Part shown: piece by piece, positions 36,999-46,055 of the stretch | How positions within the stretch are numbered: position 1 is the stretch's first letter | Layout: each line of letters opens with the position of its first letter | Assembly (NCBI GenBank): GCA_964646615.1 | Contig: CAZYEV010000018.1 | Coordinates: 1-64,000, forward strand | Source of the DNA: M3007 sp964646615 | Lineage (GTDB): Bacteria; Bacteroidota; Bacteroidia; Chitinophagales; Saprospiraceae | DNA length: 64,000 bases | Direction: 5' to 3' | Translations under genes and position numbers: made by a program | The notes under the pieces: model-generated | What the model was told of the DNA's origin: nothing | The model's database searches: none | What the model saw: only the letters and a program-made list of their open reading frames with translations

Positions 36999-37841
36999 TC
37001 AAGTGAGGAAAAAAATCAACGCGAGCACCTGAATAGCCACAGCCAGCCCCACCAGCGCCAACGTCAGACGCGGGAAAAAGTAGCCACCGTAAGCGAAGAA
37101 CCGATCCCACGCTGGAAAGAGCAACAAAAGCAACAGGGCATAGGCCGGCAACAGCCGAACGGGCGTCAGCGCATGAAGTCCGCTGAAATACAGCATTAAA
37201 GTTGCCAGGGAAAAGAGCAGCGCCCGACGGGCATACAGACCCACATCAGTCTTCTTGAACAACAACAATAGAGCTGGCAGCGGCAGGCAGAAGAACGGAT
37301 GCGCCAGCGGTTGCCACAGCACGACGACATTAGGCGCACCATCGGGTTTAATGAAAAAATAATGCAGCGACCAGGCTGCCATCACCTCGCCCGACGACGG
37401 AATGGCGTCTGCGCGCCCCCAGACCCAGCCCACAACACCTGCTGCCAGCAAGGCTGCCGCACCCAAACGCCAACGCGGATGCTCCGCCAGCAACACCAGC
37501 GCCAATGGCGCGCAGACCAGGAGCAGCGAGGGCGACAACCAGGCCGCCGGCAGGGCCGTCAGGCCAAAAGCCAACAGCCACCCCCACCGACCTGTATCCA
37601 TCGCACGGGCGAAGAAGGCTACTGCCCATAACATCAGCCCTACCGCATGCAACAGCGCCGACAACGCCCACACCGTCGTCCAAAGTGCTGGGGACAATGC
37701 GAGTACCAACAAGACATAAGTGTATCGGCTGCGTGCATAAACCCCCGGCGACAACGCGCGCAAAGCAGCCTCAAAGCCCAACAGGGTCAGCGCCGCAGCC
37801 ATCAACCCGGACACCCAGGCCGGTAGCAACCAGGCATTCAT
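36999..37841 (-). CDS. polytopic membrane protein (DUF6427-like)
   Basis: A 280-residue protein with about eight hydrophobic helices, e.g. LMAAALTLLGFEAALRAL, YVLLVLALSPALWTTVW and ALVGLAVAIQVLALIFF. A soluble loop contains GEVMAAWSLHYFFIKPDG. It resembles the uncharacterised DUF6427 family of Bacteroidota. No catalytic motif is recognisable. It is followed by lgt on the same strand at a 25-bp distance and may be in its operon. Confidence 0.6.
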   Translation of the reverse strand: MNAWLLPAWVSGLMAAALTLLGFEAALRALSPGVYARSRYTYVLLVLALSPALWTTVWALSALLHAVGLMLWAVAFFARAMDTGRWGWLLAFGLTALPAAWLSPSLLLVCAPLALVLLAEHPRWRLGAAALLAAGVVGWVWGRADAIPSSGEVMAAWSLHYFFIKPDGAPNVVVLWQPLAHPFFCLPLPALLLLFKKTDVGLYARRALLFSLATLMLYFSGLHALTPVRLLPAYALLLLLLFPAWDRFFAYGGYFFPRLTLALVGLAVAIQVLALIFFLT

Positions 37842-37859
37842 GCGTTAAAATTAGTCATG

Positions 37860-38441
37860 TTATACGTCAAAGTGGCAGGCATGGGCCAACTTATCCCCTG
37901 GCCGCTCCAGGAAATTTTTCCACATCATGCTCTCCATGGGCCGGTCGCTGCGCTGATTGTATTTAGCGCTGGGCTTGCGGTGGTAGTAATTCTCGATGTC
38001 GCCGTCCACCCGGAAGTAGATGAGCTGGCCAATAGGCATACCCGCATACACGCGCACAGGCTGCACACAGGAAATTTCCAACGTCCAGTGGTTGGAGAAA
38101 CCCACATCGCCCTTGCCTGCGGTGGCGTGGATGTCAATGCCCAAGCGGCCCACACTGCTCTTGCCCTCCAGAAACGGCACCGTGCCGTGCGTTTCGGTGT
38201 ATTCCTCCGTAACGCCCAGGTACAGCGTGCCCGGCTGCAAGACAAAGCCCTCTTCGGGTATCTCCAGCAGGTCAACCGGATTGTGTCGGCGCGCATCCAG
38301 CACGCGGTCGCGATAGACCGCCAAGTACTTGCCTAAGTGCACGTCGTACGAGTTGGTGCCCAAACAGTCGCGCCGAAACGGCTCAATGACAATTTCGCCG
38401 GCGGCAATGGCTTCCAGGATTTTCTTGTCGGTCAGAATCAC
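37860..38441 (-). CDS. dcd: dCTP deaminase
   Basis: A 193-residue protein with conserved segments LGTNSYDVHLG, FLEGKSSVGRLGIDIHATAG and GFSNHWTLEIS; the last contains the catalytic glutamate, and PVRVYAGMPIGQLIYF follows. It converts dCTP to dUTP for dTMP synthesis. The start is a GTG at 38441, giving the usual short N terminus ILTDKKILEAIAAGEI; the frame 16 codons longer is not family-like. Confidence 0.94.
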   Translation of the reverse strand: MILTDKKILEAIAAGEIVIEPFRRDCLGTNSYDVHLGKYLAVYRDRVLDARRHNPVDLLEIPEEGFVLQPGTLYLGVTEEYTETHGTVPFLEGKSSVGRLGIDIHATAGKGDVGFSNHWTLEISCVQPVRVYAGMPIGQLIYFRVDGDIENYYHRKPSAKYNQRSDRPMESMMWKNFLERPGDKLAHACHFDV

Positions 38442-38525
38442 AACAGATGCGGTTTTATGAAAAAATCGGGCGCAAAGATATCGGGCCACCGCTTGTCTAC
38501 TGAGGACTCTCGTCTGAAAAGCCCC

Positions 38526-39578
38526 TTAACCTGAATAATATCGCTGCCGCAACCACAGCGATAATTGCACCAACAAAATCAGCACCGGCACCTCGATGAG
38601 GGGGCCAACGACACCCGCAAATGCCTGGCCACTGTTCAGCCCAAAAACAGCAATCGCTACTGCAATGGCTAATTCAAAATTGTTGCCCGCAGTCGTAAAG
38701 GCAATCGAGGCGTTCTGCGGATACTGCGCGCCCAGCGCCTTACCCACGAAGAAACTGATGAGAAACATCAGCCCAAAGTACAGCACCAACGGCAGCGCAA
38801 TGCGCAACACATCCATGGGAATGCGCACAATGAGGTTGCCCTTCAGGCTGAACATCACCACAATGGTAAAGAGCAGCGCAACGAGTGTCAGTGGCGAAAT
38901 GGTCGGAATAAACCGCTCGCGATACCAGGACTCGCCCTTCCAGTGCGTTAGCGCGATGCGACTGAGCAACCCCGCCGCAAACGGGATGCCCAGATAAATG
39001 AGCACACTCCGCGCAATCTCACCAATCGAAATATCCACTAATGCCCCTTCCATACCAAAAAAAGGTGGCAGTACAGTGATAAATAGCCACGCATACAGGC
39101 TGTACGCAAACATCTGAAACAGGCTGTTGAGCGCCACTAAACCCGCGCCATACTCGCGGCTGCCTTCGGCTAAATCGTTCCACACCAATACCATAGCAAT
39201 ACAGCGCGCCAAACCAATCAAAATCAGTCCTACGGCGTACTCCGGGTAATCGCGCAAAAAGAGCATTGCCAGCCCAAACATGACCAATGGGCCGATCACC
39301 CAGTTAAGTAGCATCGAAATGCCCAGCGTCCGCACATCCCGAAATACGTAAGGCAACAAGCGATAGTCCACCTTGGCTAATGGCGGATACATCATCAGGA
39401 TGAGGCCGATGGCAATAGGGATATTTGTCGTACCACGATTGAGCGACTGGATAAAATCCGCTACAGAAGGATAAAAATAGCCCACTGCAATGCCCACAGC
39501 CATAGCGGCAAAAATCCAAAAAGTCAGATAGCGATCGAGCAAGCGAAGCGATTTGCGGACAGACATAACCGTATCCAT
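38526..39578 (-). CDS. arsenite efflux transporter, ACR3 family
   Basis: About 350 residues with ten predicted membrane helices. The family hallmark LARCIAMVLVWNDLA (essential cysteine) and NNFELAIAVAIAVFGL (conserved glutamate helix) are present. It exports arsenite, possibly antimonite. No arsenate reductase or ArsR regulator lies nearby, so regulation is not visible; the gene is less GC-rich than its neighbours, which fits an acquired single resistance gene. Starts at 39614, 39578 or 39566 are all possible. Confidence 0.9.
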   Translation of the reverse strand: MDTVMSVRKSLRLLDRYLTFWIFAAMAVGIAVGYFYPSVADFIQSLNRGTTNIPIAIGLILMMYPPLAKVDYRLLPYVFRDVRTLGISMLLNWVIGPLVMFGLAMLFLRDYPEYAVGLILIGLARCIAMVLVWNDLAEGSREYGAGLVALNSLFQMFAYSLYAWLFITVLPPFFGMEGALVDISIGEIARSVLIYLGIPFAAGLLSRIALTHWKGESWYRERFIPTISPLTLVALLFTIVVMFSLKGNLIVRIPMDVLRIALPLVLYFGLMFLISFFVGKALGAQYPQNASIAFTTAGNNFELAIAVAIAVFGLNSGQAFAGVVGPLIEVPVLILLVQLSLWLRQRYYSG

Positions 39579-39653
39579 CGAGACAGTCTGAAATATAAGA
39601 GCCGGCTTCCGCAAAGATGACAGGTTTGCTGGCAGCCAGAAAATGGTTTTGGT

Positions 39654-40991
39654 TTAAATCTCCGCTTCTTCCTCCTCAAAGCGCACACCCAATGCCTCCA
39701 GCTCGGCCATGACAGGCTCATAGACTTCCGGGTCGGTCGGTATGCACACCCCCACGGGTGCTGACGCTCCCAACAGCAGGCGTCGGGCAAAAATGCCCGC
39801 TGGCCAGCCCACCAACCGCGCCATGGCAGTGTGCACACTATCGTCGCCTTTGGCTACGAGTGTAGAGGTCAGGCGACGTTGCTGCCCTTCCAGGACATAT
39901 TCGAAGATGTGCTGCATAATGACCATATCGCGGTCGTGCGGCTGCATAGCCCATTTTTCCAGCAACAGCTGTTCCAATGCCAGCGCAGGTGAAGCGTTCT
40001 TCAGCCTAATGGGTCGCTCCTCAAAAATGCCCAACCAGGCCAACTGTTGCATGACTGCGCTCTCGACATCTACCTGGAGCAGCCGAGCCACTTGCTCCTG
40101 AAGCGAGCCACGGTGTGGAACGTTGCCCAAAAGCGCCTCCACCAGGCCGGCGTAGGTCATGGCTTCGCTGTTGGGCACAACGAAATGCGGATCCGTAAGC
40201 CCCAGCCGTACCAGCGCGTTCCACCCTTCGCAAAAGCCCCGGTGGCGAATGGTGCCGCGAAAAAGCGTCTCTGCTTCCTGAAGGCTATAGGCTGCCTGAT
40301 ACTGCAATGAGTCGCGGTTGGCATATACCTCCCACTCACCCATACCCGGCACCTGGATGAGTCGGTACTGTTCAAAAAGACGATGGTAGGGAATGAAGCG
40401 CATTCGCCCCTGCTCCAGATACTGCGCCGTACCCTGACCCGCCAGCACTACGTTGCGCGGGTTCCAGCTGAACTTGTAATGCCAGGGATTATCGTCGCTT
40501 TCGGGCGCCACCAGCCCACCGGTGGACGAGTAAAACGCTGTGATACGACCGCCCTGCTGCTGAATGTGCCGGATACGCTGTACAGCACTCATGTGGTCAA
40601 TGCCCGGGTCGAGGCCCAGTTCGTTCATGAACACCAGACCGCGCGCCCGCGCATCAGCATCCAGCGCACGCAGAGCATCGGATACGTAACTGGCCGTAAC
40701 CAGGTGCTTACCCGAAGCCAGACAATCGCGCGCAACCTCTACATGCAGCGCCGGCGGCAACAGGGAAACCGCCACATCACACGCCTCCACCAGATTGCGT
40801 CGTGCCGAAGCATCTGCAGCGTCTAAGCCCACTGCTTCGCCGCGCGGATGACCGCCCACCTTCTGACGGGCTAACGCTACCTGCGCATCAGCCACCACTA
40901 CGCGATAGTCGCCTGCTGAAGCATGCTGGAGCAAATAATCAATCAGTGCTGTTGCCGAACGCCCGGCGCCCAAAACCAGTACCTTTTTCAT
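39654..40991 (-). CDS. saccharopine dehydrogenase-like oxidoreductase
   Basis: A 445-residue protein with an NAD(P) Rossmann start (KKVLVLGAGRSATALIDYLL) and the saccharopine-reductase fold: VTASYVSDALRALDADA, GLDPGIDHMSAVQRI, YSSTGGLVAPESDDNPWHYKFSWNPRN. It is closest to the yeast Lys9 type, the reductase of the alpha-aminoadipate route, or the bacterial lysine-degrading counterpart. No other lysine genes are next to it. A consensus promoter box and one CCAAA-type palindrome lie just upstream. The ATG at 40991 starts the Rossmann strand. Confidence 0.87.
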   Translation of the reverse strand: MKKVLVLGAGRSATALIDYLLQHASAGDYRVVVADAQVALARQKVGGHPRGEAVGLDAADASARRNLVEACDVAVSLLPPALHVEVARDCLASGKHLVTASYVSDALRALDADARARGLVFMNELGLDPGIDHMSAVQRIRHIQQQGGRITAFYSSTGGLVAPESDDNPWHYKFSWNPRNVVLAGQGTAQYLEQGRMRFIPYHRLFEQYRLIQVPGMGEWEVYANRDSLQYQAAYSLQEAETLFRGTIRHRGFCEGWNALVRLGLTDPHFVVPNSEAMTYAGLVEALLGNVPHRGSLQEQVARLLQVDVESAVMQQLAWLGIFEERPIRLKNASPALALEQLLLEKWAMQPHDRDMVIMQHIFEYVLEGQQRRLTSTLVAKGDDSVHTAMARLVGWPAGIFARRLLLGASAPVGVCIPTDPEVYEPVMAELEALGVRFEEEEAEI

Positions 40992-41014
40992 ACAGATGCC
41001 AACAAAAACAGGTG

Positions 41015-41022
41015 CAAAGGTA
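41015..41022 (-). promoter_or_regulatory. -7 box of the saccharopine dehydrogenase-like gene
   Basis: TACCTTTG on the minus strand, 23 bp before the ATG at 40991. Confidence 0.65.
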
Positions 41023-41046
41023 GGCTGCACTTTCAGGCAGAAGCCC

Positions 41047-41062
41047 GCCAAAGAGGTTTGGT
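41047..41062. promoter_or_regulatory. single CCAAA-N4-TTTGG palindrome, possible operator
   Basis: GCCAAAGAGGTTTGGT: the 5-4-5 core matches the arrays at 9673, 11175 and 48774. Here it lies 25-40 bp upstream of the -7 box, near the expected -33 region, where a regulator could act. Confidence 0.45.
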
Positions 41063-41178
41063 TGCCACAAATGAGCGCGCACCACCAAAGCACTAAACAG
41101 TTCAGGTGGACATGAATGAATTTTGGGCTAAAGAGGCCCGAACTATTTGTCTATCATTCGTGCATTCGTGGCAACTCA
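41058..41178. repeat. interspersed element bounded by GTTGCCAC inverted repeats
   Basis: The segment begins GTTGCCACAAATGA and ends TCATTCGTGCATTCGTGGCAAC, so its ends are inverted repeats; the interior has CCCGAACTATTTGTC. A degenerate relative in the same style (GTTGCCACAGAAGCAC, then GAAGACAAATACTTCGTG) is at 59163-59250. It looks like a small REP/MITE-type element without coding potential. Confidence 0.45.
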
Positions 41179-41215
41179 AAACCTTATAGCCTGAAGGGAA
41201 CAGCCCTAAAAAGCA

Positions 41216-41262
41216 TCGGGCGCGCTCCTGAATAGAAGCGCGCCCGTTTGCTTGTGTTTTTT
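41216..41262. terminator. terminator after clpB
   Basis: A 9-bp stem GGGCGCGCT with AGCGCGCCC around a ten-base loop. T-rich runs occur on both sides (GCTTTTTAGG on the minus strand for clpB, GTTTTTTT on the plus). Confidence 0.65.
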
Positions 41263-41297
41263 TCGGAAGGGCTGCACCTCAGGGCCTTACCCTGTGT

Positions 41298-43931
41298 TTA
41301 GACCTCCAGATGCTGCGTAACGATTTCTTTGCCGTTCATTACTGAGCGCCGACCGAAGACTAATCCAGCGCCGTCGGCATCCACCAGCACGGTATCGCCC
41401 TTGACGTAATTGCCGGCCAGCACATGTTTGGCCAATTCGTTGACGAATTCGCGCTGCAGTGTGCGCTTGAGCGGGCGAGCGCCGTATTGCGGGTCGAAGC
41501 CCTGCTCGATTAGCCACTGAGCAGCGTCGGGCGTCAGTTCCACTTTCAGTTCCTGGCGGGCCAGCATTTCGCGCACATCCTCGAGCAGGATGTCGAGGAT
41601 AGCCTGCATCTGGCTCTTGAGCAGCGGGTGGAAGACGATGACCTCATCAATGCGGTTGAGGAATTCAGGCCGCAGGTTTTGCTTCAGGGCGTCCATGACT
41701 TCCTCTTTGGCGCGCTCGTAGGCTTTGTGCAAGTCGGCGTAATCCTCGAACATTTGCTGGATGCGGTCGCTGGCTAAGTTCGAGGTCATGATGATGATGG
41801 TGTTCTTGAAGTTTGCCGTGCGACCTTTGTTGTCGGTCAGGCGGCCATCGTCGAGTACCTGCAACAGGATGTTGAACACGTCGGGGTGCGCCTTTTCGAT
41901 TTCATCGAGCAGTACGATGGTATAGGGGCGCCGGCGGACGGCTTCGGTCAGTTGACCGCCTTCGTCGTAGCCCACATAGCCCGGGGGTGCACCCACGAGG
42001 CGCGAGACGCTGTGGCGCTCCTGGTATTCGCTCATGTCAATGCGCACAATGGCGCGTTCGTCGTCGAAGAGCACGTCGGCTAAGGCTTTGGCCAATTCAG
42101 TTTTACCCACACCCGTCGGGCCGCAGAAGATGAACGAGCCAATGGGCTTATCGGGGTCGCTCAGGCCGGCGCGGCTGCGTCGGATGGCGTCCGATACGGC
42201 AGCCACGGCTTCGTCCTGGCCTACGACGCGCTTGTGCAGTTCGTCTTCTAAGTGCAGCAGGCGTTCGCGTTCGCCGCGGAGCATTTTGGCCACCGGTATG
42301 CCCGTCCAGCGCGCGATGACTTCGGCGATGTCGTTGGCCGTAACGGCCTGGTGGGTCATGCGGTTTTCGGGCGCCAGCTCGGCTAATCTGGCCTCAGCGG
42401 CTTTCAGCGCAGCCTCCTGAGCCGGTATCTCGCTGTACTTGATGCGCGAGGCCAGTTCGAAGTTTCCTTCGCGTTCGGCGCGCTGGTACTGCAGTTGCAG
42501 GTCTTCCAGCTTCTGCTTGCTGGCCTGAATGGCCTCGGCAATTTCGCGCTCTTGCTGCCATTTGCTGCGCAGGCTGTCGAGCTTTTCGCGCAGGTCTTCG
42601 ATTTGCTTCGTTAGCGCTTCCAGTTTGCGCTCGTCTTTTTCGCGCTTGATGGCTTCGCGCTCGATTTCGAGCTGGCGCAGGCGGCGGTCGAGTTCATCCA
42701 CTTCCTCAGGCACCGAGTCCAATTCGAGGCGCAGTTTGGCTGCCGCTTCGTCCACTAAGTCAATGGCCTTGTCGGGCAACTTGCGCTCGCTGATATAGCG
42801 GTGCGACAGCTCGGCCGCGGCGATGATGGCTTCGTCCAGGATTTGCACCTTGTGGTAGTTCTCGTAGCGCTCGCGCAGGCCGCGCAAGATGGAGATGGTA
42901 TCTTCCACGCTGGGTTCGTCCACATAGACCGACTGGAAGCGGCGCTCCAGTGCTTTGTCGCTCTCGAAATACTTCTGGTACTCGTCGAGGGTGGTGGCGC
43001 CAATGGTACGCAGCTCACCGCGTGCCAGCGCAGGCTTCAGGATGTTAGCCGCATCCATAGCGCCCTGGCCACCGCCGGCGCCTACGAGGGTATGGATTTC
43101 GTCAATGAACAGGATAACCTGCTCGTTGGACTCGATGACCTCGTTGATAACCGCCTTCAGGCGCTCTTCAAATTCGCCCTTGTACTTGGCGCCGGCAATG
43201 AGTGCAGCCATGTCTAAGGCGAAGATGCGTTTGGAGCGCAGGTTTTCGGGCACGTCGTGGCGAGCAATGCGCCAGGCGATGCCTTCCACGATAGCCGTCT
43301 TACCCACGCCCGGGTCGCCGATGAGGATGGGGTTGTTCTTTTTGCGCCGGCTGAGGATGTGCAACACGCGGCGAATTTCTTCGTCACGGCCAATGACCGG
43401 GTCCAATTTGCCCGCTTCCGCCATTTCCGTAAGGTTGATGGCGTATTTATTCAGGGCATTGTAGGTTTGTTCGGCGCCCTGGTCGGTTACCTTTCGGCCT
43501 TTGCGCAGTTCCTGCACGGCTTTGCTCAGCGCTTCGGGCGTGGCGCCTTCCTCGCGCAAGAGGCGGGCGGTTTTATCCGAGCCTTTGGCAATGCCCAGCA
43601 ATAGGACTTCCAGCGAAATGTACTCATCGCCGTATTCTTTAAGCAGCCCCTTGGCTGCCGTAATAGCCCGGTTGGCATCTGGCGTCAGGTATTGCTTGTC
43701 GGCGCCTTTTACTTTGGGTATTTCCCAGATGAGCTGGTTGAGGCGCTCTTCAATGCGCTTTGCATTGGCTCCGACCTTGCCCAACAGGAAATTGACCACC
43801 GAGTCGTCCACCTCCAACATACCTTTGAGCAGGTGGGCGGTGTCCACGTTCTGTTGCTCATAACCGGCAGCAATTTGCTGTGCCTGAGCCAGCGCCTCCT
43901 GGGCTTTAATGGTGAAATTATCGTACGTCAT
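41298..43931 (-). CDS. clpB: ATP-dependent chaperone ClpB
   Basis: An 877-residue Hsp104-class disaggregase: N-terminal Clp repeat domain (NFTIKAQEALAQAQQIA), first AAA+ module (GDPGVGKTAIVEGIA; Walker B ILFIDEIHTLVGAGG), the long coiled-coil M domain (residues about 410-530, LDRRLRQLEIEREAIKREKDE), and second AAA+ module (GPTGVGKTELAKALA; LLDEIEKAHPDVF). It resolves protein aggregates with DnaK. The ATG at 43931 gives the family N terminus TYDNFTIKA. A -7 box is at 44006. No CIRCE element or other heat-shock operator was recognised. Confidence 0.97.
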   Translation of the reverse strand: MTYDNFTIKAQEALAQAQQIAAGYEQQNVDTAHLLKGMLEVDDSVVNFLLGKVGANAKRIEERLNQLIWEIPKVKGADKQYLTPDANRAITAAKGLLKEYGDEYISLEVLLLGIAKGSDKTARLLREEGATPEALSKAVQELRKGRKVTDQGAEQTYNALNKYAINLTEMAEAGKLDPVIGRDEEIRRVLHILSRRKKNNPILIGDPGVGKTAIVEGIAWRIARHDVPENLRSKRIFALDMAALIAGAKYKGEFEERLKAVINEVIESNEQVILFIDEIHTLVGAGGGQGAMDAANILKPALARGELRTIGATTLDEYQKYFESDKALERRFQSVYVDEPSVEDTISILRGLRERYENYHKVQILDEAIIAAAELSHRYISERKLPDKAIDLVDEAAAKLRLELDSVPEEVDELDRRLRQLEIEREAIKREKDERKLEALTKQIEDLREKLDSLRSKWQQEREIAEAIQASKQKLEDLQLQYQRAEREGNFELASRIKYSEIPAQEAALKAAEARLAELAPENRMTHQAVTANDIAEVIARWTGIPVAKMLRGERERLLHLEDELHKRVVGQDEAVAAVSDAIRRSRAGLSDPDKPIGSFIFCGPTGVGKTELAKALADVLFDDERAIVRIDMSEYQERHSVSRLVGAPPGYVGYDEGGQLTEAVRRRPYTIVLLDEIEKAHPDVFNILLQVLDDGRLTDNKGRTANFKNTIIIMTSNLASDRIQQMFEDYADLHKAYERAKEEVMDALKQNLRPEFLNRIDEVIVFHPLLKSQMQAILDILLEDVREMLARQELKVELTPDAAQWLIEQGFDPQYGARPLKRTLQREFVNELAKHVLAGNYVKGDTVLVDADGAGLVFGRRSVMNGKEIVTQHLEV

Positions 43932-44005
43932 AGTTTGAAAAAGATGACCTCCTCTCGGAGGCACGTGTTGTTTTTGGGTGAAAAAATCAAACACTGCCCT
44001 CCCTG

Positions 44006-44013
44006 CAAATTTA
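44006..44013 (-). promoter_or_regulatory. -7 box of clpB
   Basis: TAAATTTG on the minus strand, 74 bp before the clpB start codon. Confidence 0.5.
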
Positions 44014-44158
44014 TTTCCAGGCCGTCGAATGGCTACCCTTTGCGCCAAAATGGCATCTTTTCACTAGCCAAATGACTTTTTGACACATTGCTCTGGCATG
44101 CAGCGATGTTTCGTCAGGGCAAGACAAAGGGCGTCGGCGGGCGGCCGGTTGCAAGAGG

Positions 44159-44869
44159 TCAATCTGGATGCAAGAGCCGGTGTGCGGCTGCCACCAGCAT
44201 TCCGGCCGTTTCTGTGCGCAGGCGCGAGCGGCCCAAATGGACAGCGGCAAAACCATGCGCCTGGGCCAGCGCCACTTCTTCGGGCATGAAATCGCCCTCC
44301 GGCCCGATGAGGATGAGAGCATCCGTATGGGGTTGCAGCAGGGTCTGTACCGGTTGGCGCGATCCTTCTCCACACCAGGCGATAGCGCGGATGGGTTCTT
44401 CGGCGCGCTGCACCACATCGGCCAGCGGTGTTAGTGGCTGCAGTTGCGGCATCCAGGCCTGAAGCGACTGCTTGAGCGCTGCGATGAGGATTTTCTCTAA
44501 GCGGTCGAGGCGTAGTGTCGTGCGTTCCGAGCGCTGACACAGCAGCGGCGTGATGCGGCTTACACCCAATTCGGCAGCTTTTTCTAAAAACCATTCGAAG
44601 CGGTCTATGTGCTTTGTGGGTGCAATGGCAATGTGCAGCTGCCCCGTTGGAGGTGCTACCGGATGGGTGGCCAGGATGCGCACATAGGCCTGACGTTTCG
44701 ACGTCTCCGCCAGCTCGGCCTCATAGAAGGTGCCCTGTCCATCGGTGAGGCGTAAGCGCTCGCCCACACGCCCGCGCATGACGGTGAGCAGATGACGGCT
44801 TTCCTCTTCGTCTAAGGCGATGAGCTCGCCAGAAGGTTTTGCGATGAAATACAGCTGGTCGTCGCGCAC
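44159..44869 (-). CDS. rsmE: 16S rRNA (uracil-1498-N3)-methyltransferase
   Basis: A 236-residue SPOUT methyltransferase: ALDEEESRHLLTVMRGRVGE in the N-terminal PUA-like domain, FEWFLEKAAELGVSRITPLLCQRSE, and the knotted AdoMet site LILIGPEGDFMPEEV with VHLGRSRLRTETA. The start is a GTG at 44869, giving VRDDQLYFIAKPSGELI; the longer open frame runs into the divergent panD gene and its promoter. It has a -7 box at 44920. Confidence 0.94.
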   Translation of the reverse strand: MRDDQLYFIAKPSGELIALDEEESRHLLTVMRGRVGERLRLTDGQGTFYEAELAETSKRQAYVRILATHPVAPPTGQLHIAIAPTKHIDRFEWFLEKAAELGVSRITPLLCQRSERTTLRLDRLEKILIAALKQSLQAWMPQLQPLTPLADVVQRAEEPIRAIAWCGEGSRQPVQTLLQPHTDALILIGPEGDFMPEEVALAQAHGFAAVHLGRSRLRTETAGMLVAAAHRLLHPD

Positions 44870-44919
44870 GAGGAGGCTTTTTAATCGAAACGGAGCAAGC
44901 GGTGAGGTGGTAAATGCCG

Positions 44920-44979
44920 CAAAAGTAGCGTGGCTGCGTGCAGTCGCCCCCGTCGAGTACCGCCATAAAACTACCTTTG
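44920..44979. promoter_or_regulatory. divergent promoter pair rsmE / panD
   Basis: TACTTTTG on the minus strand (44920-44927) faces rsmE and TACCTTTG on the plus strand (44972-44979) faces panD, 45 bp apart. Confidence 0.65.
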
Positions 44980-45046
44980 CGGCCGGATGGTTACTATAGG
45001 GCGCTTTTTGCGTTGAAAGCATCCACCTCCGAAACGAACGCAAACC

Positions 45047-45403
45047 ATGTTCATCCAGGTTTTTAAGAGTAAAATTCACCGCGTGCGCGTTACGCAGGCT
45101 GACCTGAACTATATCGGCAGCATCACCATTGACGAAGACCTGCTCGATGCGGCCAACATCGTCGAAGGTGAGCGCGTACAAATCGTCAATAACAACAACG
45201 GCGCCCGCTTTGAGACCTACGTCATCCGCGGCGAGCGCGGTAGCGGTGTCATCTGCCTCAACGGCGCTGCCGCCCGTCTGGTGCAGGTCGGCGATATCAT
45301 CATCATCATTTCTTACGCCTTCATGACCCCCGAAGAGGCCCGCAACTTCCGGCCCATTGCCGTATTCCCCGACGAGAACAACCGCTTAGTCAAACCCGCC
45401 TGA
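45047..45403 (+). CDS. panD: aspartate 1-decarboxylase
   Basis: A 118-residue pro-enzyme. The self-cleavage site is Gly24-Ser25 in NYIGSITID, which yields the pyruvoyl cofactor; GVICLNGAAARLVQVGD and DIIIIISYAFM follow as in the family. It makes beta-alanine for pantothenate. No other pan genes are adjacent. It lies behind a consensus promoter box. Confidence 0.97.
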   Translation: MFIQVFKSKIHRVRVTQADLNYIGSITIDEDLLDAANIVEGERVQIVNNNNGARFETYVIRGERGSGVICLNGAAARLVQVGDIIIIISYAFMTPEEARNFRPIAVFPDENNRLVKPA

Positions 45404-45527
45404 ACCACATGCCACACGTCGTTCAGGTGTTAAAGTTCGGGCGGGCATTGGCCATTTGGTACCCCAGCGCTACTTTCGCACCACCTGTGTTCCAGGCACT
45501 TTTTTTCACAAAAAACAACCTGTCCTT

Positions 45528-45902
45528 ATGCGCAAACTATTGCTTGTTGCTACGCTATTTCTGATGGGCCTGACCGCCTCTTTCGCTCAGCGAGTTCCTA
45601 AAATAGAGGTGTACTTCCAGCGCCACCATACCCAACAAGACCTGAACAACATCAAAGAAGAGCTGGCCGTGATGGGTATTGAAATCGAGTACGAAAACGT
45701 AGAGTTCGACCGGAAGGGTCGCCTGTCTTCCTTAGGCATCCGGGTGAACTGCAAAGATGGCTTCTCCGGCACTGCCATGACATCACAGGTGCCGGAAGAC
45801 CTGTCGTTCGGATTTGTGCGCGACTACCGCGAGGGAGCAGCGGTGCCCTTCGGCATTGGTTTTCATCCCAGCAAAAAGCCCTCCGATAGAGATAAAGAGT
45901 AA
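45528..45902 (+). CDS. small secreted protein of unknown function
   Basis: A 124-residue protein with a clear signal peptide (KLLLVATLFLMGLTASFAQ). The mature part QQDLNNIKEELAVMGIEIEYENVEFDRKG resembles a short module seen at the C terminus of BlaR1/M56-type membrane proteins of Bacteroidota, in which an ALK-GI-L-Y-NVEF-GK pattern recurs. Here it stands alone. The C-terminal tail is Lys/Asp/Glu-rich. It is followed by a strong terminator. Function unknown. Confidence 0.65.
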   Translation: MRKLLLVATLFLMGLTASFAQRVPKIEVYFQRHHTQQDLNNIKEELAVMGIEIEYENVEFDRKGRLSSLGIRVNCKDGFSGTAMTSQVPEDLSFGFVRDYREGAAVPFGIGFHPSKKPSDRDKE

Positions 45903-45982
45903 ATTGGGAAGCCGGAAATCAGGGCTATTGCATCGAAGTACTGGCCCTGCTTAAAGGCTACTCAAAAGGCAAGACGCTAACG

Positions 45983-46028
45983 AACGCAGGGAGCGCCGAG
46001 GGGGCGCTCTCTGCGTTTTTTGTTTTTT
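45983..46028. terminator. bidirectional terminator between convergent genes
   Basis: A stem ACGCAGGGAGCGCC with GGCGCTCTCTGCGT around a GAGG loop (one mismatched or wobble pair), then TTTTTTGTTTTTT on the plus strand. It separates the small secreted protein gene from the 3' end of parC. Confidence 0.85.
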
Positions 46029-46055
46029 ATCGCAGGATGGCTCGCACAGCTTCTG

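Noticed and set aside
44870..45181. N-terminal extension of rsmE
   Set aside because: It runs antisense through the start of panD and both promoter boxes; the GTG at 44869 fits the family.
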